A stretch of DNA of 64,000 nt, taken from contig NZ_CP061177.1 of assembly GCF_017355405.1 (NCBI RefSeq), positions 1,843,001-1,907,000 on the forward strand, read 5' to 3'. The DNA is from Roseomonas haemaphysalidis. GTDB lineage: Bacteria > Pseudomonadota > Alphaproteobacteria > Acetobacterales > Acetobacteraceae. This document shows, in pieces, positions 17,303 to 28,930 of the stretch (position 1 is its first letter; each line of letters begins with the position of its first letter). The notes beneath the pieces were generated by a model, which did no database searches, had not been told where the DNA came from, and saw only the letters and a program-made list of their open reading frames with translations. The position numbers and the translations under genes were made by a program.

Positions 17303-18478
17303 ATGGACGGCTCCTCCACGCCCACCAAGACCGCCGAAGGCCCGTTGCCGGCCTATCGTGCCCGCGTGGCGTCGGGCGCGTTGCGCACTGACCCGGCGCA
17401 GGCGCTGGCGGCCGAAACCCTGCAGGACCTGTGGCGCCGCCTGCGCGGTTACGACCCGAATGTGGAGGAGGCCGCCAAGGCCAGCGGCGGCGGCGGCTTC
17501 ATGGCCCGCTTTTTCCGCCGCAAGCCGGTGGACGAGGCGCCGGGCCACGCGCCCCAGGGCCTCTACATGGTCGGCGAGGTCGGTCGCGGAAAGTCCATGC
17601 TGATGGACCTGTTCTTCGATTGTGCCGACGTGCCGCGCAAGCGCCGCATCCACTTCCACCAGTTCATGCAGGACTGCCACGCCCGCATCCACGCGTGGCG
17701 CAAGGCGAACCCCGGTGAGACCGACCCCATCCCGCCGCTGGCCGAGGCCATCGCAGGCGAGGCCGCGCTGCTGTGCTTCGACGAGTTCCAGGTCCACGAC
17801 ATCACCGACGCGATGATCCTGGGGCGGCTGTTCGAGGCGCTGTTCGCGCGCGGCGTCGTGGTGGTCGCCACCTCCAACACCGCGCCGGCCGACCTGTTCA
17901 AGGGCAAGCCGGGGCGCGACGCCTTTCTGCCCTTCATTCACTTGATCCAGCAGAAGGTGGCCGTGCTGCACCTGCAGTCGGCGCAGGATTACCGGCGCGA
18001 CCGCATCCATGGCCTGCCCACCTGGCACGTGCCGGCGGATGGCCGGGCCGAGCGGGCGCTGGACAGTGCCTTTCTGGAGCTGACCGGCCAGCGGCATGGC
18101 GAGCCACGGACGCTGGCGTTGCTGGGCCGTTCCATCAGCGTGCCGCAGGCCGTGGGCGGCGTGGCGCGGGCGGATTTCGACGCCTTGTGCGGCAAGCCGC
18201 TGGGGCCGGCCGACTACCTGGCGCTGTCCACGCATTTCCACACCCTGGTGCTGGATGGCGTGCCACGCCTCGGGCCCGACAATTTCGACAAGGCGCGACG
18301 CTTCATCACGCTGGTCGATACGCTTTACGAGCACCGCTGCAAGCTGGTGGCGTCGGCCGCCGCCGTGCCGGATCAGCTCTACGAACAGGGGGAGAACGCG
18401 GCGATGTTTCAGCGCACCGCCTCTCGCCTGGAAGAGATGCAGAGCCAGGATTACCTGCGCCTGCCGCACCTCACCTGA
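17303..18478 (+). CDS. zapE: Cell division protein ZapE / AFG1-like ATPase
   Basis: A 391-residue P-loop ATPase of the AFG1/ZapE family. Walker A GEVGRGKS is at residues 91-98, and a Walker B-type LLCFDEFQVHDITDAMIL follows, the family's hallmark. In E. coli ZapE affects Z-ring stability; the mitochondrial relative handles respiratory chain subunits. Placement between sdh and mdh is common in alphaproteobacteria. The start at 17303 has only a weak ribosome site (GAAAGG farther upstream); the frame is open back to a TTG at 17228. Confidence 0.92.
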   Translation: MDGSSTPTKTAEGPLPAYRARVASGALRTDPAQALAAETLQDLWRRLRGYDPNVEEAAKASGGGGFMARFFRRKPVDEAPGHAPQGLYMVGEVGRGKSMLMDLFFDCADVPRKRRIHFHQFMQDCHARIHAWRKANPGETDPIPPLAEAIAGEAALLCFDEFQVHDITDAMILGRLFEALFARGVVVVATSNTAPADLFKGKPGRDAFLPFIHLIQQKVAVLHLQSAQDYRRDRIHGLPTWHVPADGRAERALDSAFLELTGQRHGEPRTLALLGRSISVPQAVGGVARADFDALCGKPLGPADYLALSTHFHTLVLDGVPRLGPDNFDKARRFITLVDTLYEHRCKLVASAAAVPDQLYEQGENAAMFQRTASRLEEMQSQDYLRLPHLT

Positions 18479-18562
18479 GGGGGTTGAGGGGCTGAGGGGG
18501 CGCGCCCGCCGGGGGGAAATCGGCTGGCGTGCCTGGTTTGGGGATTATTGGGGGAGTTTGTC

Positions 18563-20192
<1,630 letters not shown>

Positions 20193-20201
20193 CGCTCCCT
20201 G

Positions 20202-20231
20202 GGCCGGGGCGTTCGCGCCCCGGCCGGTTTT
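20202..20231 (+). terminator. Terminator between mdh and sucC
   Basis: A 10-bp perfect stem (20202-20211 with 20216-20225) with a TTCG loop followed by GGTTTT. The stability of UUCG-type loops favours a real terminator or attenuator between mdh and sucCD. Confidence 0.82.
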
Positions 20232-20274
20232 CCGGCCGGACACGCGGCCCCAGCTCCAGACAAAGGGTGAGCGG

Positions 20275-21471
20275 ATGAATATCCATGAATATCAGGGCAA
20301 AGAGCTGCTGAAGCGCTACGGCGTCGCGGTGCTCGAAGGCCATGTCGCCTGGAATGCCGCCGAGGCGGAAGAGGCGGCAAAGAAGCTGCCCGGCCCGGTC
20401 TATGTGGTGAAGTCGCAGATCCACGCCGGTGGCCGCGGCGCCGGCCGCTTCAAGGAAGACCCGAACGGCAAGGGCGGCGTCCGCGTCGTCAAGTCGGTCG
20501 AGGACGTGAAGGCGGCCGCCGAGGCGATGATCGGCAAGACGCTGGTGACCAAGCAGACCGGCGAGGCCGGCAAGCAGGTGTCCCGCGTCTATGTCGAGGA
20601 CGGCTGCGACATCAAGCGCGAGCTGTACCTGTCCCTCTTGGTCGACCGCGACACCTCGCGCATCGTCATCATGGCCTCGACCGAGGGTGGCATGGAGATC
20701 GAGGAGGTGGCCGAGAACCACCCCGAGAAGATCCTCAAGGCCGTGGTCGACCCGGCCTCCGGCGTGTCGGGCTTCCATGCCCGCAAGCTGGCCTTCGGGC
20801 TGGGCCTGGAAGGCAAGCAGGTCGCGTCCTTCACCAAGTTCGTCTTGGCGCTGTACAAGGCCTTCATCGAGCTGGACTGCGCCATCGTCGAGATCAACCC
20901 GATCGTCGTGACCGGCGCGGGCGAGATCATGGCGCTGGACGCCAAGGTCTCCTTCGACGACAGCGCGCTGTTCCGCCACAAGGACCTGGAGGCGCTCCGT
21001 GACGACACGGAGATGGACCCCAAGGAGCTGGAAGCGGTCAAGAACGACCTGAACTACGTGGCCCTCGACGGCGAGATCGGCTGCATGGTGAACGGCGCCG
21101 GGCTGGCGATGGCCACCATGGACATCATCAAGCTCTACGGCTCCTCGCCCGCCAACTTCCTGGACGTCGGCGGCACCGCGACTGCGGCCCGCGTCACCGA
21201 GGCGTTCCGGATCATCACCTCCGACAGCAACGTCAAGGCGATCCTGGTCAACATCTTCGGCGGCATCGCCAAGTGCGACATGATCGCCAACGGCATCGTG
21301 GAAGCCGCCAAGACGCTGACCCTGTCGGTGCCGCTGGTGGTGCGCCTGGAAGGCACCAACGTCGACCTCGGCAAGAAGATCCTGGCCGAGTCCGGCTTGG
21401 CCATCATCCCGGCCGACAACCTGGCCGACGCCGCCGAGAAGGTCGTCGCCGCCGTGAAGGGAGCCAAGTAA
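20275..21471 (+). CDS. sucC: Succinyl-CoA synthetase (ADP-forming) beta subunit
   Basis: A 398-residue ATP-grasp subunit that with SucD converts succinyl-CoA to succinate with ATP or GTP formation. The N-terminal [16 protein letters not shown] and the [12 protein letters not shown] nucleotide-binding segment are diagnostic. [10 protein letters not shown] and [12 protein letters not shown] toward the C terminus fit the family. AAAGGG precedes the ATG. It is one base from sucD, so the pair is translationally coupled. Confidence 0.97.
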   Translation: MNIHEYQGKELLKRYGVAVLEGHVAWNAAEAEEAAKKLPGPVYVVKSQIHAGGRGAGRFKEDPNGKGGVRVVKSVEDVKAAAEAMIGKTLVTKQTGEAGKQVSRVYVEDGCDIKRELYLSLLVDRDTSRIVIMASTEGGMEIEEVAENHPEKILKAVVDPASGVSGFHARKLAFGLGLEGKQVASFTKFVLALYKAFIELDCAIVEINPIVVTGAGEIMALDAKVSFDDSALFRHKDLEALRDDTEMDPKELEAVKNDLNYVALDGEIGCMVNGAGLAMATMDIIKLYGSSPANFLDVGGTATAARVTEAFRIITSDSNVKAILVNIFGGIAKCDMIANGIVEAAKTLTLSVPLVVRLEGTNVDLGKKILAESGLAIIPADNLADAAEKVVAAVKGAK

Positions 21472-21472
21472 G

Positions 21473-22363
21473 ATGGCCATCCTCGTCGACGCCAACACCA
21501 AGGTCATGACCCAGGGCTTCACCGGCTCGCAGGGCACCTTCCACGCCGAGCAGGGCATCGCTTACGGCTCGAACTATGTCGGCGGCGTGACGCCGGGCAA
21601 GGGTGGCCAGACCCACCTGAACCTGCCGGTCTTCGACACCGTCGCCGAATGCGTGGAGAAGACGGGCGCCAATGCCTCCGTCATCTACGTGCCGCCGCCC
21701 TTCGCCGCCGACTCCATCCTGGAGGCGATCGACGCCGAGGTGCCGCTGATCATCTGCATCACCGAGGGCATCCCGGTGATCGACATGATCAAGGTCAAGC
21801 GCGCGCTGTCGGGCTCCAAGTCCCGCCTGGTGGGTCCGAACTGCCCGGGCGTGATCACGCCCGGCGCTTGCAAGATCGGCATCATGCCGGGCCACATCCA
21901 CAAGCCCGGCTCGGTCGGCATCGTGTCCCGCTCGGGCACGCTGACCTATGAGGCGGTGGCGCAGACCACGGCGGCCGGCCTCGGCCAGTCCACCTGCGTC
22001 GGCATCGGCGGCGACCCGGTGAAGGGCATGGACTTCACCGAAGTGCTGGAGATGTTCCTGGCCGACCCCGACACCAAGCAGATCGTGATGATCGGCGAGA
22101 TCGGCGGCCAGAGCGAGATCCAGGCGGCCGAGTTCCTGGCCCGCGAGAACAAGAAGGGCTCCAGCACCTACAAGCCCGTGGTCGGCTTCATTGCCGGTGC
22201 GACCGCCCCTCCGGGCCGCCGCATGGGCCATGCCGGCGCCGTGATCTCGGGCGGCAAGGACACGGCCGAGGCCAAGATGTCGGCGATGCGCGAGGCCGGC
22301 GTGCACGTGGCCGACAGCCCGGCGGCGCTGGGCTCGACCATGGTCAAGGCCATCGCCGGCTGA
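21473..22363 (+). CDS. sucD: Succinyl-CoA synthetase alpha subunit
   Basis: A 296-residue subunit with the N-terminal CoA-binding fold ([16 protein letters not shown]) and the phosphorylated active-site His in [11 protein letters not shown] (His253). Length and motifs are normal. It starts one base after the sucC stop. About 200 bases separate it from sucA, with an inverted repeat in between. Confidence 0.97.
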   Translation: MAILVDANTKVMTQGFTGSQGTFHAEQGIAYGSNYVGGVTPGKGGQTHLNLPVFDTVAECVEKTGANASVIYVPPPFAADSILEAIDAEVPLIICITEGIPVIDMIKVKRALSGSKSRLVGPNCPGVITPGACKIGIMPGHIHKPGSVGIVSRSGTLTYEAVAQTTAAGLGQSTCVGIGGDPVKGMDFTEVLEMFLADPDTKQIVMIGEIGGQSEIQAAEFLARENKKGSSTYKPVVGFIAGATAPPGRRMGHAGAVISGGKDTAEAKMSAMREAGVHVADSPAALGSTMVKAIAG

Positions 22364-22467
22364 TGACCCTGGCGATGCGACATGGCGGCACCCCCGCCCG
22401 CCGGCCCTTCGGGGCCGCGCGATGCGGATTGCTGCCATGACGCCGCCATACATTCTATGTTCATGCA

Positions 22468-22492
22468 CGCCGCCCCTATATCAGGGGCGGCG
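22468..22492. promoter_or_regulatory. 10-bp inverted repeat in the sucD-sucA gap
   Basis: Arms 22468-22477 and 22483-22492 are perfectly complementary with a 5-base AT-rich loop (ATATC), followed by a short T-rich stretch. It could be a weak terminator/attenuator after sucD or an operator for sucA. The surrounding spacer is unusually AT-rich for this genome. Confidence 0.45.
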
Positions 22493-22562
22493 CTGCATTT
22501 TGTGACGTCCATGTTAGAGAAAGCCGCCCCGACCTGAAGGCAGGCGAGGCGAGGAGGAGCTG

Positions 22563-25451
22563 ATGGCCGGTATCGATATCCTGGCGAGTGCGATGACGGG
22601 GGCGAACGCCACCTTCCTCGCCGATCTCTATGCCCGCTGGGTGGATCAGCCGGACAGCGTGGACGCCTCCTTCCAGGAGCTGTTCGCGGCGCTGAACGAC
22701 GACGCCCGGGCCGTGATGCAGAACGCTTCCGGCGCCTCCTGGGCCCCGCGCCCGCGTGGCGGCTTCGCGCCCGAGCCCGAGGCGCCCAAGCCCGATCCCA
22801 AGGCCAAGCCGGGCGCCGCGCCCGCGGCCAAGCCCGCCGACCCCGCCGCCGGCCGCCAGCAGGTGCTGGATTCGATCCGCGCCCTGATGCTGATCCGCGC
22901 CTACCGCGTGCGCGGCCACCTGGAAGCGCAGCTCGACCCGCTGCACCTGCAGGTCGCCAAGCCGCATCCCGAGCTGGACCCCAAGACCTACGGCTTCTCG
23001 GACGCCGACCTCGACCGGCCGATCTTCATCGACCGCGTACTGGGCCGCGAATCCGCCACGCTGCGCGAGATCATCGCCACCTGCCGCGCCAGCTACTGCG
23101 GCTCGATCGGCGTCGAGTTCATGCACATCCAGGACCCCGAGCAGAAGGCCTGGATCCAGCAGAAGGTCGAGGGCGCGCCCTGGCTGCAGGGCTTCGACGG
23201 CGCCGCCAAGCGCGGCATCCTGCAGCAGCTGACCGAGGCCGAGGGCTTCGAGGCCTTCTGCGCCCGCAAGTATGTCGGCACCAAGCGCTTCGGCCTTGAA
23301 GGTGGCGAGGTCACCATTCCCGCCGTGCAGACGGTGATCGAGGCCGCGGCCAATGGCGGCGTGGGCGAGATCGTCATCGGCATGGCCCATCGTGGCCGGC
23401 TGAACGTGCTGGTGAATGTGGTGAAGAAGCCCTTCACCCGCATCTTCGCCGAGTTCAAGGGCATCTCCGCCAACCCGGACGACGTCCAGGGCTCGGGCGA
23501 CGTGAAGTACCACCTCGGCACCTCCACGGACATCGAGATCAACGGCCGGCAGGTGCACCTGTCGCTGCAGCCCAACCCGTCGCACCTCGAGGTCGTGGAC
23601 CCGGTGGTGGTGGGCAAGGTGCGCGCGCGCCAGGACATGTCGGGCGACACCAAGGGCCGCCGCAGCGTCATGGGCATCCTGCTGCACGGCGATGCCGCCT
23701 TCGCCGGCCAGGGCGTGGTCTACGAGACCCTGGCGATGAGCCAGCTCATCGGCTACCGCACCGGCGGCACGGTGCATGTGGTGACCAACAACCAGATCGG
23801 CTTCACCACCGTCCCCGCCCATGCCTATTCCGGCCTGTACTGCACCGACGTCGCCAAGTCCGTGCAGGCGCCGATCCTGCATGTGAACGGCGACGACCCC
23901 GAGGCGGTGGTGTTCTGCGCCCGCATGGCGGCCGAATACCGCATGCAATTCGCGTCCGACATCGTGCTCGACATCGTCTGCTACCGCCGCCACGGGCACA
24001 ACGAGACGGACGAGCCGGCCTTCACCCAGCCGACCATGTACGCCCGCATCAAGGAAACCAAGACCACCCGCACCCTTTACGCGGAGCGTCTGGCGGCCTC
24101 GGGCGCCGTGCCGGCCGACGACAGCAAGGCCATGCTGGACAGCTTCAACGCCCAGTTGGAAGACGCCTACCAGGCCGCGCAGACCTTCAAGCCCAACAAG
24201 GCGGACTGGCTGGAAGGCCACTGGTCCGGCTTGAAGGCCGCGGGCTCGGAGGAAAGCGAGGTCGAGGACGGCACCGCCGTGGCGCTGGACACCCTGCGCG
24301 AGGTGGGCGCCGCGCTCGCCCGCGTGCCGGAAGGCTTCACCGCCAATTCCAAGATCGTCCGCCAGCTTGAAGCCAAGAAGAACGCCATCGAGACGGGCGA
24401 GGGCATCGACTGGGCGACCGGCGAGGCGCTAGCCTTCGGCACCCTGCTGCTGGAAGGCCACCGCATCCGCCTGTCGGGCGAGGACGTGCAGCGCGGCACC
24501 TTCTCGCACCGCCATTGCGTGCTGATCGACCAGCAGACGCAGGCGGAATACATGCCGCTGAACAACATCCGCGACGGCCAGAAGCGGATGGAAGCCTTCA
24601 ACTCGCTGCTCAGCGAGATGGGCGTGCTGGGCTTCGACTACGGCTACACCCTGGCGGACCCGCAGACCCTGACGCTGTGGGAAGGCCAGTTCGGCGACTT
24701 CGCCAATGGTGCGCAGGTGGTGATCGACCAGTTCATCGCCTCGGCCGAGACGAAGTGGCTGCGTATGTCCGGGCTGGTGATGCTCTTGCCGCATGGCTAC
24801 GAGGGGCAGGGGCCGGAGCATTCCTCCGCCCGCCTGGAGCGCTACCTGCAGCTTTGCGCCGAGCGCAACATGGCGGTCTGCAACTTCACGACGCCGGCGA
24901 ACTACTATCACGCGCTGCGCCGCCAGCTGAAGCGCAACTACCGCAAGCCGCTGATCGTCATGACGCCCAAGTCGCTGCTGCGGCACAAGCTGGCGGTCAG
25001 CTCGCTGGCCGATTTCGCGCCCGGCAGCCACTTCCAGACCGTGATCCCCGAGGTAGACGCCATCGCGGCGCCGGAGCAGGTGAAGCGCGTCGTGCTGTGC
25101 ACCGGCAAGGTCTACTACGACCTGCTGCAGGAGCGTCGCGACAAGGGCGTCAAGGACGTGGCGATCGTCCGCATGGAGCAGATGTATCCCTTCCCCAAGG
25201 CGACGCTGTCCCGCGTGCTAGCCGAGTACAAGAACGCCGAGGTGGTGTGGTGCCAGGAGGAGCCCGAGAACATGGGCGCCTGGACCTTCCTGGACCGGCG
25301 GATCGAGAAGGTCCTGCGCGACCTCGGCAACAAGGCGCAGCGGCCCGTGTATGTGGGCCGCGAGGAAGCGGCGAGCCCGGCCACCGGCTCCGCCAAGGTC
25401 CATCAGCAGCAGCAGGAAGCCCTGGTGCGCTCCGCGCTCGGCCTGTCCTAA
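22563..25451 (+). CDS. sucA: 2-oxoglutarate dehydrogenase E1 component
   Basis: A 962-residue ThDP-dependent decarboxylase, first enzyme of the 2-oxoglutarate dehydrogenase complex. The N-terminal segment that binds E2 (FLADLYARWVDQPDSVD) is followed by a Pro/Ala/Lys linker at about 60-97. The catalytic core shows GMAHRGRLNVL, YRRHGHNETDEP and the C-terminal transketolase-like domains (VWCQEEPENMGAW). A GAGGAGG sits just before the ATG. Length is typical. Expected to be transcribed with sucB and perhaps lpdA. Confidence 0.97.
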   Translation: MAGIDILASAMTGANATFLADLYARWVDQPDSVDASFQELFAALNDDARAVMQNASGASWAPRPRGGFAPEPEAPKPDPKAKPGAAPAAKPADPAAGRQQVLDSIRALMLIRAYRVRGHLEAQLDPLHLQVAKPHPELDPKTYGFSDADLDRPIFIDRVLGRESATLREIIATCRASYCGSIGVEFMHIQDPEQKAWIQQKVEGAPWLQGFDGAAKRGILQQLTEAEGFEAFCARKYVGTKRFGLEGGEVTIPAVQTVIEAAANGGVGEIVIGMAHRGRLNVLVNVVKKPFTRIFAEFKGISANPDDVQGSGDVKYHLGTSTDIEINGRQVHLSLQPNPSHLEVVDPVVVGKVRARQDMSGDTKGRRSVMGILLHGDAAFAGQGVVYETLAMSQLIGYRTGGTVHVVTNNQIGFTTVPAHAYSGLYCTDVAKSVQAPILHVNGDDPEAVVFCARMAAEYRMQFASDIVLDIVCYRRHGHNETDEPAFTQPTMYARIKETKTTRTLYAERLAASGAVPADDSKAMLDSFNAQLEDAYQAAQTFKPNKADWLEGHWSGLKAAGSEESEVEDGTAVALDTLREVGAALARVPEGFTANSKIVRQLEAKKNAIETGEGIDWATGEALAFGTLLLEGHRIRLSGEDVQRGTFSHRHCVLIDQQTQAEYMPLNNIRDGQKRMEAFNSLLSEMGVLGFDYGYTLADPQTLTLWEGQFGDFANGAQVVIDQFIASAETKWLRMSGLVMLLPHGYEGQGPEHSSARLERYLQLCAERNMAVCNFTTPANYYHALRRQLKRNYRKPLIVMTPKSLLRHKLAVSSLADFAPGSHFQTVIPEVDAIAAPEQVKRVVLCTGKVYYDLLQERRDKGVKDVAIVRMEQMYPFPKATLSRVLAEYKNAEVVWCQEEPENMGAWTFLDRRIEKVLRDLGNKAQRPVYVGREEAASPATGSAKVHQQQQEALVRSALGLS

Positions 25452-25493
25452 AGTTCATCCGAGCAAGCACCCGGTAAAGAGGCGATACGATAG

Positions 25494-26738
25494 ATGACTG
25501 AGATCCTGGTCCCCACCCTGGGCGAAAGCGTTTCCACGGCCACCGTGGCGAAGTGGATGAAGAAGGCCGGCGATGCCGTCGCCGCCGACGAGCCGCTGGT
25601 GGAGCTGGAAACCGACAAGGTGACGGTGGAGGTGAACGCCCCCGCCGCCGGCGTGCTGGAAGCCATCGCGGCGGATGAGGGCGCCGAGGTCGAGCCGGGC
25701 GCGCTGCTCGGCACCATCGCCGCCGGCAGCGGCGCGGGGGCTGCCAAGCCGGCCGCCGCGGCGCCCGCCGCCCCGGCCGCGCCCGCCGCCGCCCCGGCCC
25801 CCAAGGTGGAGGCGCCGCGCGCCGCCACCGGCCCCGTGTCGGTGCCGGGCGGTGGCCATGCGCCGCTGCCGGCGGCCGCCAAGATGATGGCGGAGAACAA
25901 GGTTTCGGCCGAGCAGGTCGGCACCGGCACCGCCAAGGATGGCCGCATCAGCAAGGGCGACGTGCAGGACTTCCTGGCCCGCCCGGCTTCCGCCGCCGCC
26001 GCCAAGCCCGCCGCCGCCAAGGCCCCCCGCGCGCTGGAAGGCGGCGAGGAGCGGGTGAAGATGACGCGCCTGCGCAAGGTCATCGCCACCCGGCTGAAGG
26101 AGGCGCAGAACACCGCCGCCATGCTGACCACCTTCAACGAGGTGGACATGACGGCCGTGATGGGCCTGCGCTCGGAATACAAGGACGCCTTCGAGAAGAA
26201 GCTGGGCGCCAAGCTCGGCTTCATGTCCTTCTTCGTGAAGGCCTGCGTGGCCGCGCTGAAGGAATACCCGGCGGTGAACGCCGAGATCGACGGCGACGAC
26301 ATCGTCTACAAGAACTTTGTGCACATGGGCATCGCCGTGGGCGGGCCGAATGGCCTGGTCGTGCCGGTGCTCAAGAACGCCGACCAGATGGGCTTCGCCG
26401 AGATCGAGAAGACCATCGCCGGCTTCGGCAAGAAGGCGCGTGACGGCCAGCTGAAGCTGGAGGAGCTGTCCGGCGGTTCCTTCACCATCACCAACGGCGG
26501 CATCTACGGCTCGCTGCTGTCCACCCCGATCCTGAACCCGCCGCAGTCGGGCATCCTGGGCATGCACTCCATCAAGGAGCGCGCCATGGTGGTGAACGGC
26601 AAGATCGAGGTGCGGCCGATGATGTACCTGGCGCTGTCCTACGATCACCGCATCGTCGACGGCAAGGAGGCGGTGTCCTTCCTGGTGCGCGTCAAGGAAA
26701 GCCTGGAAGACCCGCGGCGCCTGCTGCTGGACCTGTAA
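25494..26738 (+). CDS. sucB: 2-oxoglutarate dehydrogenase E2 (dihydrolipoyl succinyltransferase)
   Basis: A 414-residue core protein. One lipoyl domain covers residues 1-76, with the lipoylated Lys42 in ETDKVTV. Ala/Pro linkers flank a peripheral subunit-binding domain near 115-155 ([17 protein letters not shown]). The catalytic domain runs from about 185 and ends with [11 protein letters not shown], His385 and Asp389 being the acyl-transfer residues. 42 bases after sucA; followed by a terminator. Confidence 0.97.
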   Translation: MTEILVPTLGESVSTATVAKWMKKAGDAVAADEPLVELETDKVTVEVNAPAAGVLEAIAADEGAEVEPGALLGTIAAGSGAGAAKPAAAAPAAPAAPAAAPAPKVEAPRAATGPVSVPGGGHAPLPAAAKMMAENKVSAEQVGTGTAKDGRISKGDVQDFLARPASAAAAKPAAAKAPRALEGGEERVKMTRLRKVIATRLKEAQNTAAMLTTFNEVDMTAVMGLRSEYKDAFEKKLGAKLGFMSFFVKACVAALKEYPAVNAEIDGDDIVYKNFVHMGIAVGGPNGLVVPVLKNADQMGFAEIEKTIAGFGKKARDGQLKLEELSGGSFTITNGGIYGSLLSTPILNPPQSGILGMHSIKERAMVVNGKIEVRPMMYLALSYDHRIVDGKEAVSFLVRVKESLEDPRRLLLDL

Positions 26739-26755
26739 GGCCCACCTTCCTTCCC

Positions 26756-27151
26756 ATGGAAGGCCAGGCGGCGAGGATCGCGCGACATGCGGTCCTCGCC
26801 GTTTTTTTGTTGCCGGGTCTCCTCCGGCTGGGGGCGGTCGTGCTGCTCCGGCCCGGTCAGGCGCCGGCGCTGGAACTCACGCCCGTGAACCTGCTGTTCG
26901 GTGCCCGGGTCGCCTGAGAAGCCTTTCACAAATGCCGCCGGCAGGGGCTCTGGACCAGCGCGGTGCTGCTGCTCGTCAGCTTGGCGCTGCCCGGGCTGGC
27001 CCTGCTGCAGGATGCTTGGGGCAGGCCGGAAGACCGCGCGGCACGGAGCCTGGTGCCCGAGGCGCTGGGCACCGTCGCCGGGCTGTGGTTGGTCGCCGCC
27101 CTGGGCGCGGTGCCCGCGGCGCGGGACGGGCGCCGCCGCCGCGCGGCCTGA
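26756..27151 (+). pseudogene. Possible broken small membrane-protein gene with an in-frame stop
   Basis: Reading from ATG 26756 gives 53 codons with hydrophobic character (AVLAVFLLPGLLRLGAVVLL, then ELTPVNLLFG). After a TGA at 26915 the same frame continues open to 27151 with two more hydrophobic segments (VLLLVSLALPGLALL and GTVAGLWLVAALGAV) and a basic end. The gap between sucB and lpdA (26739-27274) holds nothing else apart from the sucB terminator, which lies inside the first part. This may be a decayed small membrane protein, a downstream mini-gene starting at GTG 26963, or coincidence. The hydrophobicity on both sides of one stop in one frame is the only evidence. Confidence 0.25.
26770..26808 (+). 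terminator. Rho-independent terminator after sucB
   Basis: A 12-bp stem with one G-T pair (26770-26781 with 26789-26800), 7-base loop, then G and seven T. Ends the sucAB transcript ahead of lpdA. Confidence 0.9.
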
Positions 27152-27274
27152 CCGCCGTGCCATGCCGGGCGCGCGACGCTTTTCCCGGCCCGCCGCGCGC
27201 CTCGCCCCTTGCCCCCCGGGCGTGACCGGGCCAGTTTCCCGGCGACCTCATCTGTCAGGCGGGAACACGTCCTC

Positions 27275-28666
27275 ATGTCCGAAAGCTTCGACGTCATTGT
27301 CATCGGTGCCGGCCCCGGCGGCTATGTCTGCGCCATCCGCGCGGCGCAGCTGGGCCTCAAGGTCGCCTGCGTCGAGAAGCGGGAAACGCTGGGCGGCACC
27401 TGCCTGAACGTCGGCTGCATCCCCTCCAAGGCGCTGCTGCAGTCGTCCGAGGCCTTTGACGAGACCCAGCACAAGTTCGCCGACTTCGGCATCAAGCTGG
27501 AGGGCGTGACCCTGGACCTGGCCCGCATGCAGGCCCGCAAGGGCGAGGTGGTGACGGCCAACACCAAGGGCGTCGAGTTCCTGTTCAAGAAGAACAAGGT
27601 CACTTGGCTGAAGGGCGCGGCCAAGATCACCGCCCCGGGCAAGGTCGAGGTTGCCGGCCAGTCCTATGACGCCAAGAACATCGTCATCGCCACGGGCTCG
27701 GACAGCATGCCGCTCAAGGGTGTCGAGGTGGACGAGAAGCAGATCGTCACCTCCACCGGCGCGCTGGAAGTGGATGCGGTGCCCAAGCACCTCGTGGTCA
27801 TCGGCGGCGGCGTGATCGGGCTGGAGCTGGGCTCCGTGTGGCGCCGGCTCGGCGCCGAGGTGACGGTGATCGAGTTCCTGGACCGCATCGTGCCGACCAT
27901 GGACAACGAGGTCGGCAAGCAGTTCGAGCGCGTGCTGTCCAAGCAGGGCATCAAGTTCAAGCTGAAGTCCAAGGTCACCGCCGCCGCCAAGGGCGCCGAT
28001 GGCGTGACCCTGACGGTGGAGCCCGCCGCCGGCGGTGCCGCCGAGGAGATCAAGGCCGACGTGGTGCTGCTGTCCATCGGCCGCCGCGCCTATACCGAGG
28101 GCCTGGGCCTGGATGCCGTTGGCGTCGCGGTGGATGAGCGCGGCCGGGTCAAGACGGACGCCCACTTCGCCACCAACGTGCCGGGCATCTACGCCATCGG
28201 CGACGTGATCACCGGCCCCATGCTCGCCCACAAGGCCGAGGACGAGGGCGTGGCGCTGGCCGAGATGCTGGTCGGCCAGCATGGCCACGTGAACTACGGT
28301 GTCATCCCGAGCATCGTCTACACCTGGCCGGAAGTGGCCTCGGTCGGCGAGACGGAGGAGGAGCTGAAGGCGCGCGGCCAGGAATACAAGTCCGGCAAGT
28401 TTCCCTTCATGGCCAATGGCCGCGCCCGCGCAATGGGCGACACGGACGGCTTCGTGAAGATCCTGGCCGACAAGGCGACCGACCGCGTGCTGGGCTGCCA
28501 CATCATCGGGCCGGATGCCGGCACGCTGATCGCGGAAGTGGCGATCGCCATGGAGTTCGGCGCCAGCGCCGAGGACGTGGCCCGCACCTGCCACGCGCAC
28601 CCGACGCTGAACGAGGCGGTCAAGGAAGCGGCCCTCGCGGTGGACGGGCGGGCGCTGCACGTCTGA
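27275..28666 (+). CDS. lpdA: Dihydrolipoyl dehydrogenase (E3)
   Basis: A 463-residue FAD disulfide oxidoreductase that reoxidises the lipoamide of the 2-oxoglutarate dehydrogenase complex and makes NADH. FAD-binding GAGPGGY is at 11-17. The redox-active disulfide is C43/C48 in [13 protein letters not shown], the NAD-binding [10 protein letters not shown] is in the middle, and the C-terminal HPTLNE carries the catalytic His442 and Glu447. The frame is open upstream to 27209, but the start at 27275 gives the family N terminus. The gene ends at a dispersed-type repeat, convergent with xerC. Confidence 0.96.
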   Translation: MSESFDVIVIGAGPGGYVCAIRAAQLGLKVACVEKRETLGGTCLNVGCIPSKALLQSSEAFDETQHKFADFGIKLEGVTLDLARMQARKGEVVTANTKGVEFLFKKNKVTWLKGAAKITAPGKVEVAGQSYDAKNIVIATGSDSMPLKGVEVDEKQIVTSTGALEVDAVPKHLVVIGGGVIGLELGSVWRRLGAEVTVIEFLDRIVPTMDNEVGKQFERVLSKQGIKFKLKSKVTAAAKGADGVTLTVEPAAGGAAEEIKADVVLLSIGRRAYTEGLGLDAVGVAVDERGRVKTDAHFATNVPGIYAIGDVITGPMLAHKAEDEGVALAEMLVGQHGHVNYGVIPSIVYTWPEVASVGETEEELKARGQEYKSGKFPFMANGRARAMGDTDGFVKILADKATDRVLGCHIIGPDAGTLIAEVAIAMEFGASAEDVARTCHAHPTLNEAVKEAALAVDGRALHV

Positions 28667-28672
28667 TGCGGG

Positions 28673-28731
28673 CCAGGGGGCGCCGCCCCCTGGACCCCCG
28701 CCGGGGTGGTTGAACCACCCCGGACCCCGGC
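28673..28731 (+). repeat. Gene-end hairpin repeat, copy 1 (after lpdA)
   Basis: About 59 bp made of two small palindromes: a CCAGGGGG...CCCCCTGG half, then a 9-bp stem (28701-28709 with 28715-28723). A near-identical copy lies inverted at 28861-28925 beside the xerC end. This layout is typical of dispersed 3'-end repeats that act as terminators or mRNA stabilisers in GC-rich alphaproteobacteria; the role here is inferred. Confidence 0.7.
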
Positions 28732-28747
28732 GTCTGTTTTGTCTTTC

Positions 28748-28772
28748 CCCCGAGGGTCGATGACCCTCGGGG
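28748..28772. terminator. Strong central hairpin in the lpdA-xerC gap
   Basis: An 11-bp perfect stem with a 3-base loop, arms 28748-28758 and 28762-28772, flanked upstream by T-rich and downstream by T/A-rich sequence (a TTTTTT run at about 28797-28802). A second 8-bp hairpin (28834-28841 with 28851-28858) follows. Likely terminates in both directions between convergent genes. Confidence 0.65.
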
Positions 28773-28860
28773 ACTGGGCGTTCAGTTCCGGCGACTCTTT
28801 TTTAAGAAAACTCAGCGGGCGCCCCCGCTCATCCTGAAAGCCCGAAATCTGCTTTCAGAT

Positions 28861-28925
28861 GCCGGGGTCCGGGGTGGCTCAGCCATCCCGGCGGGTGGGT
28901 CCAGGGAGGGCAGCGCCCTTCCTGG
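28861..28925 (-). repeat. Gene-end hairpin repeat, copy 2 (after xerC)
   Basis: Read on the minus strand this repeats the structure and most of the sequence of copy 1 (28673-28731), ending in the same ACCCCGGACCCCGGC run. So each of the two convergent genes is followed by the element in its own sense orientation. Confidence 0.7.
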
Positions 28926-28930
28926 CCACG

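Noticed and set aside
28673..28925. Possible insertion sequence ends, because of the inverted repeats flanking about 130 bases
   Set aside because: No transposase and no target duplication visible. The pattern fits gene-end hairpin repeats of two convergent genes.
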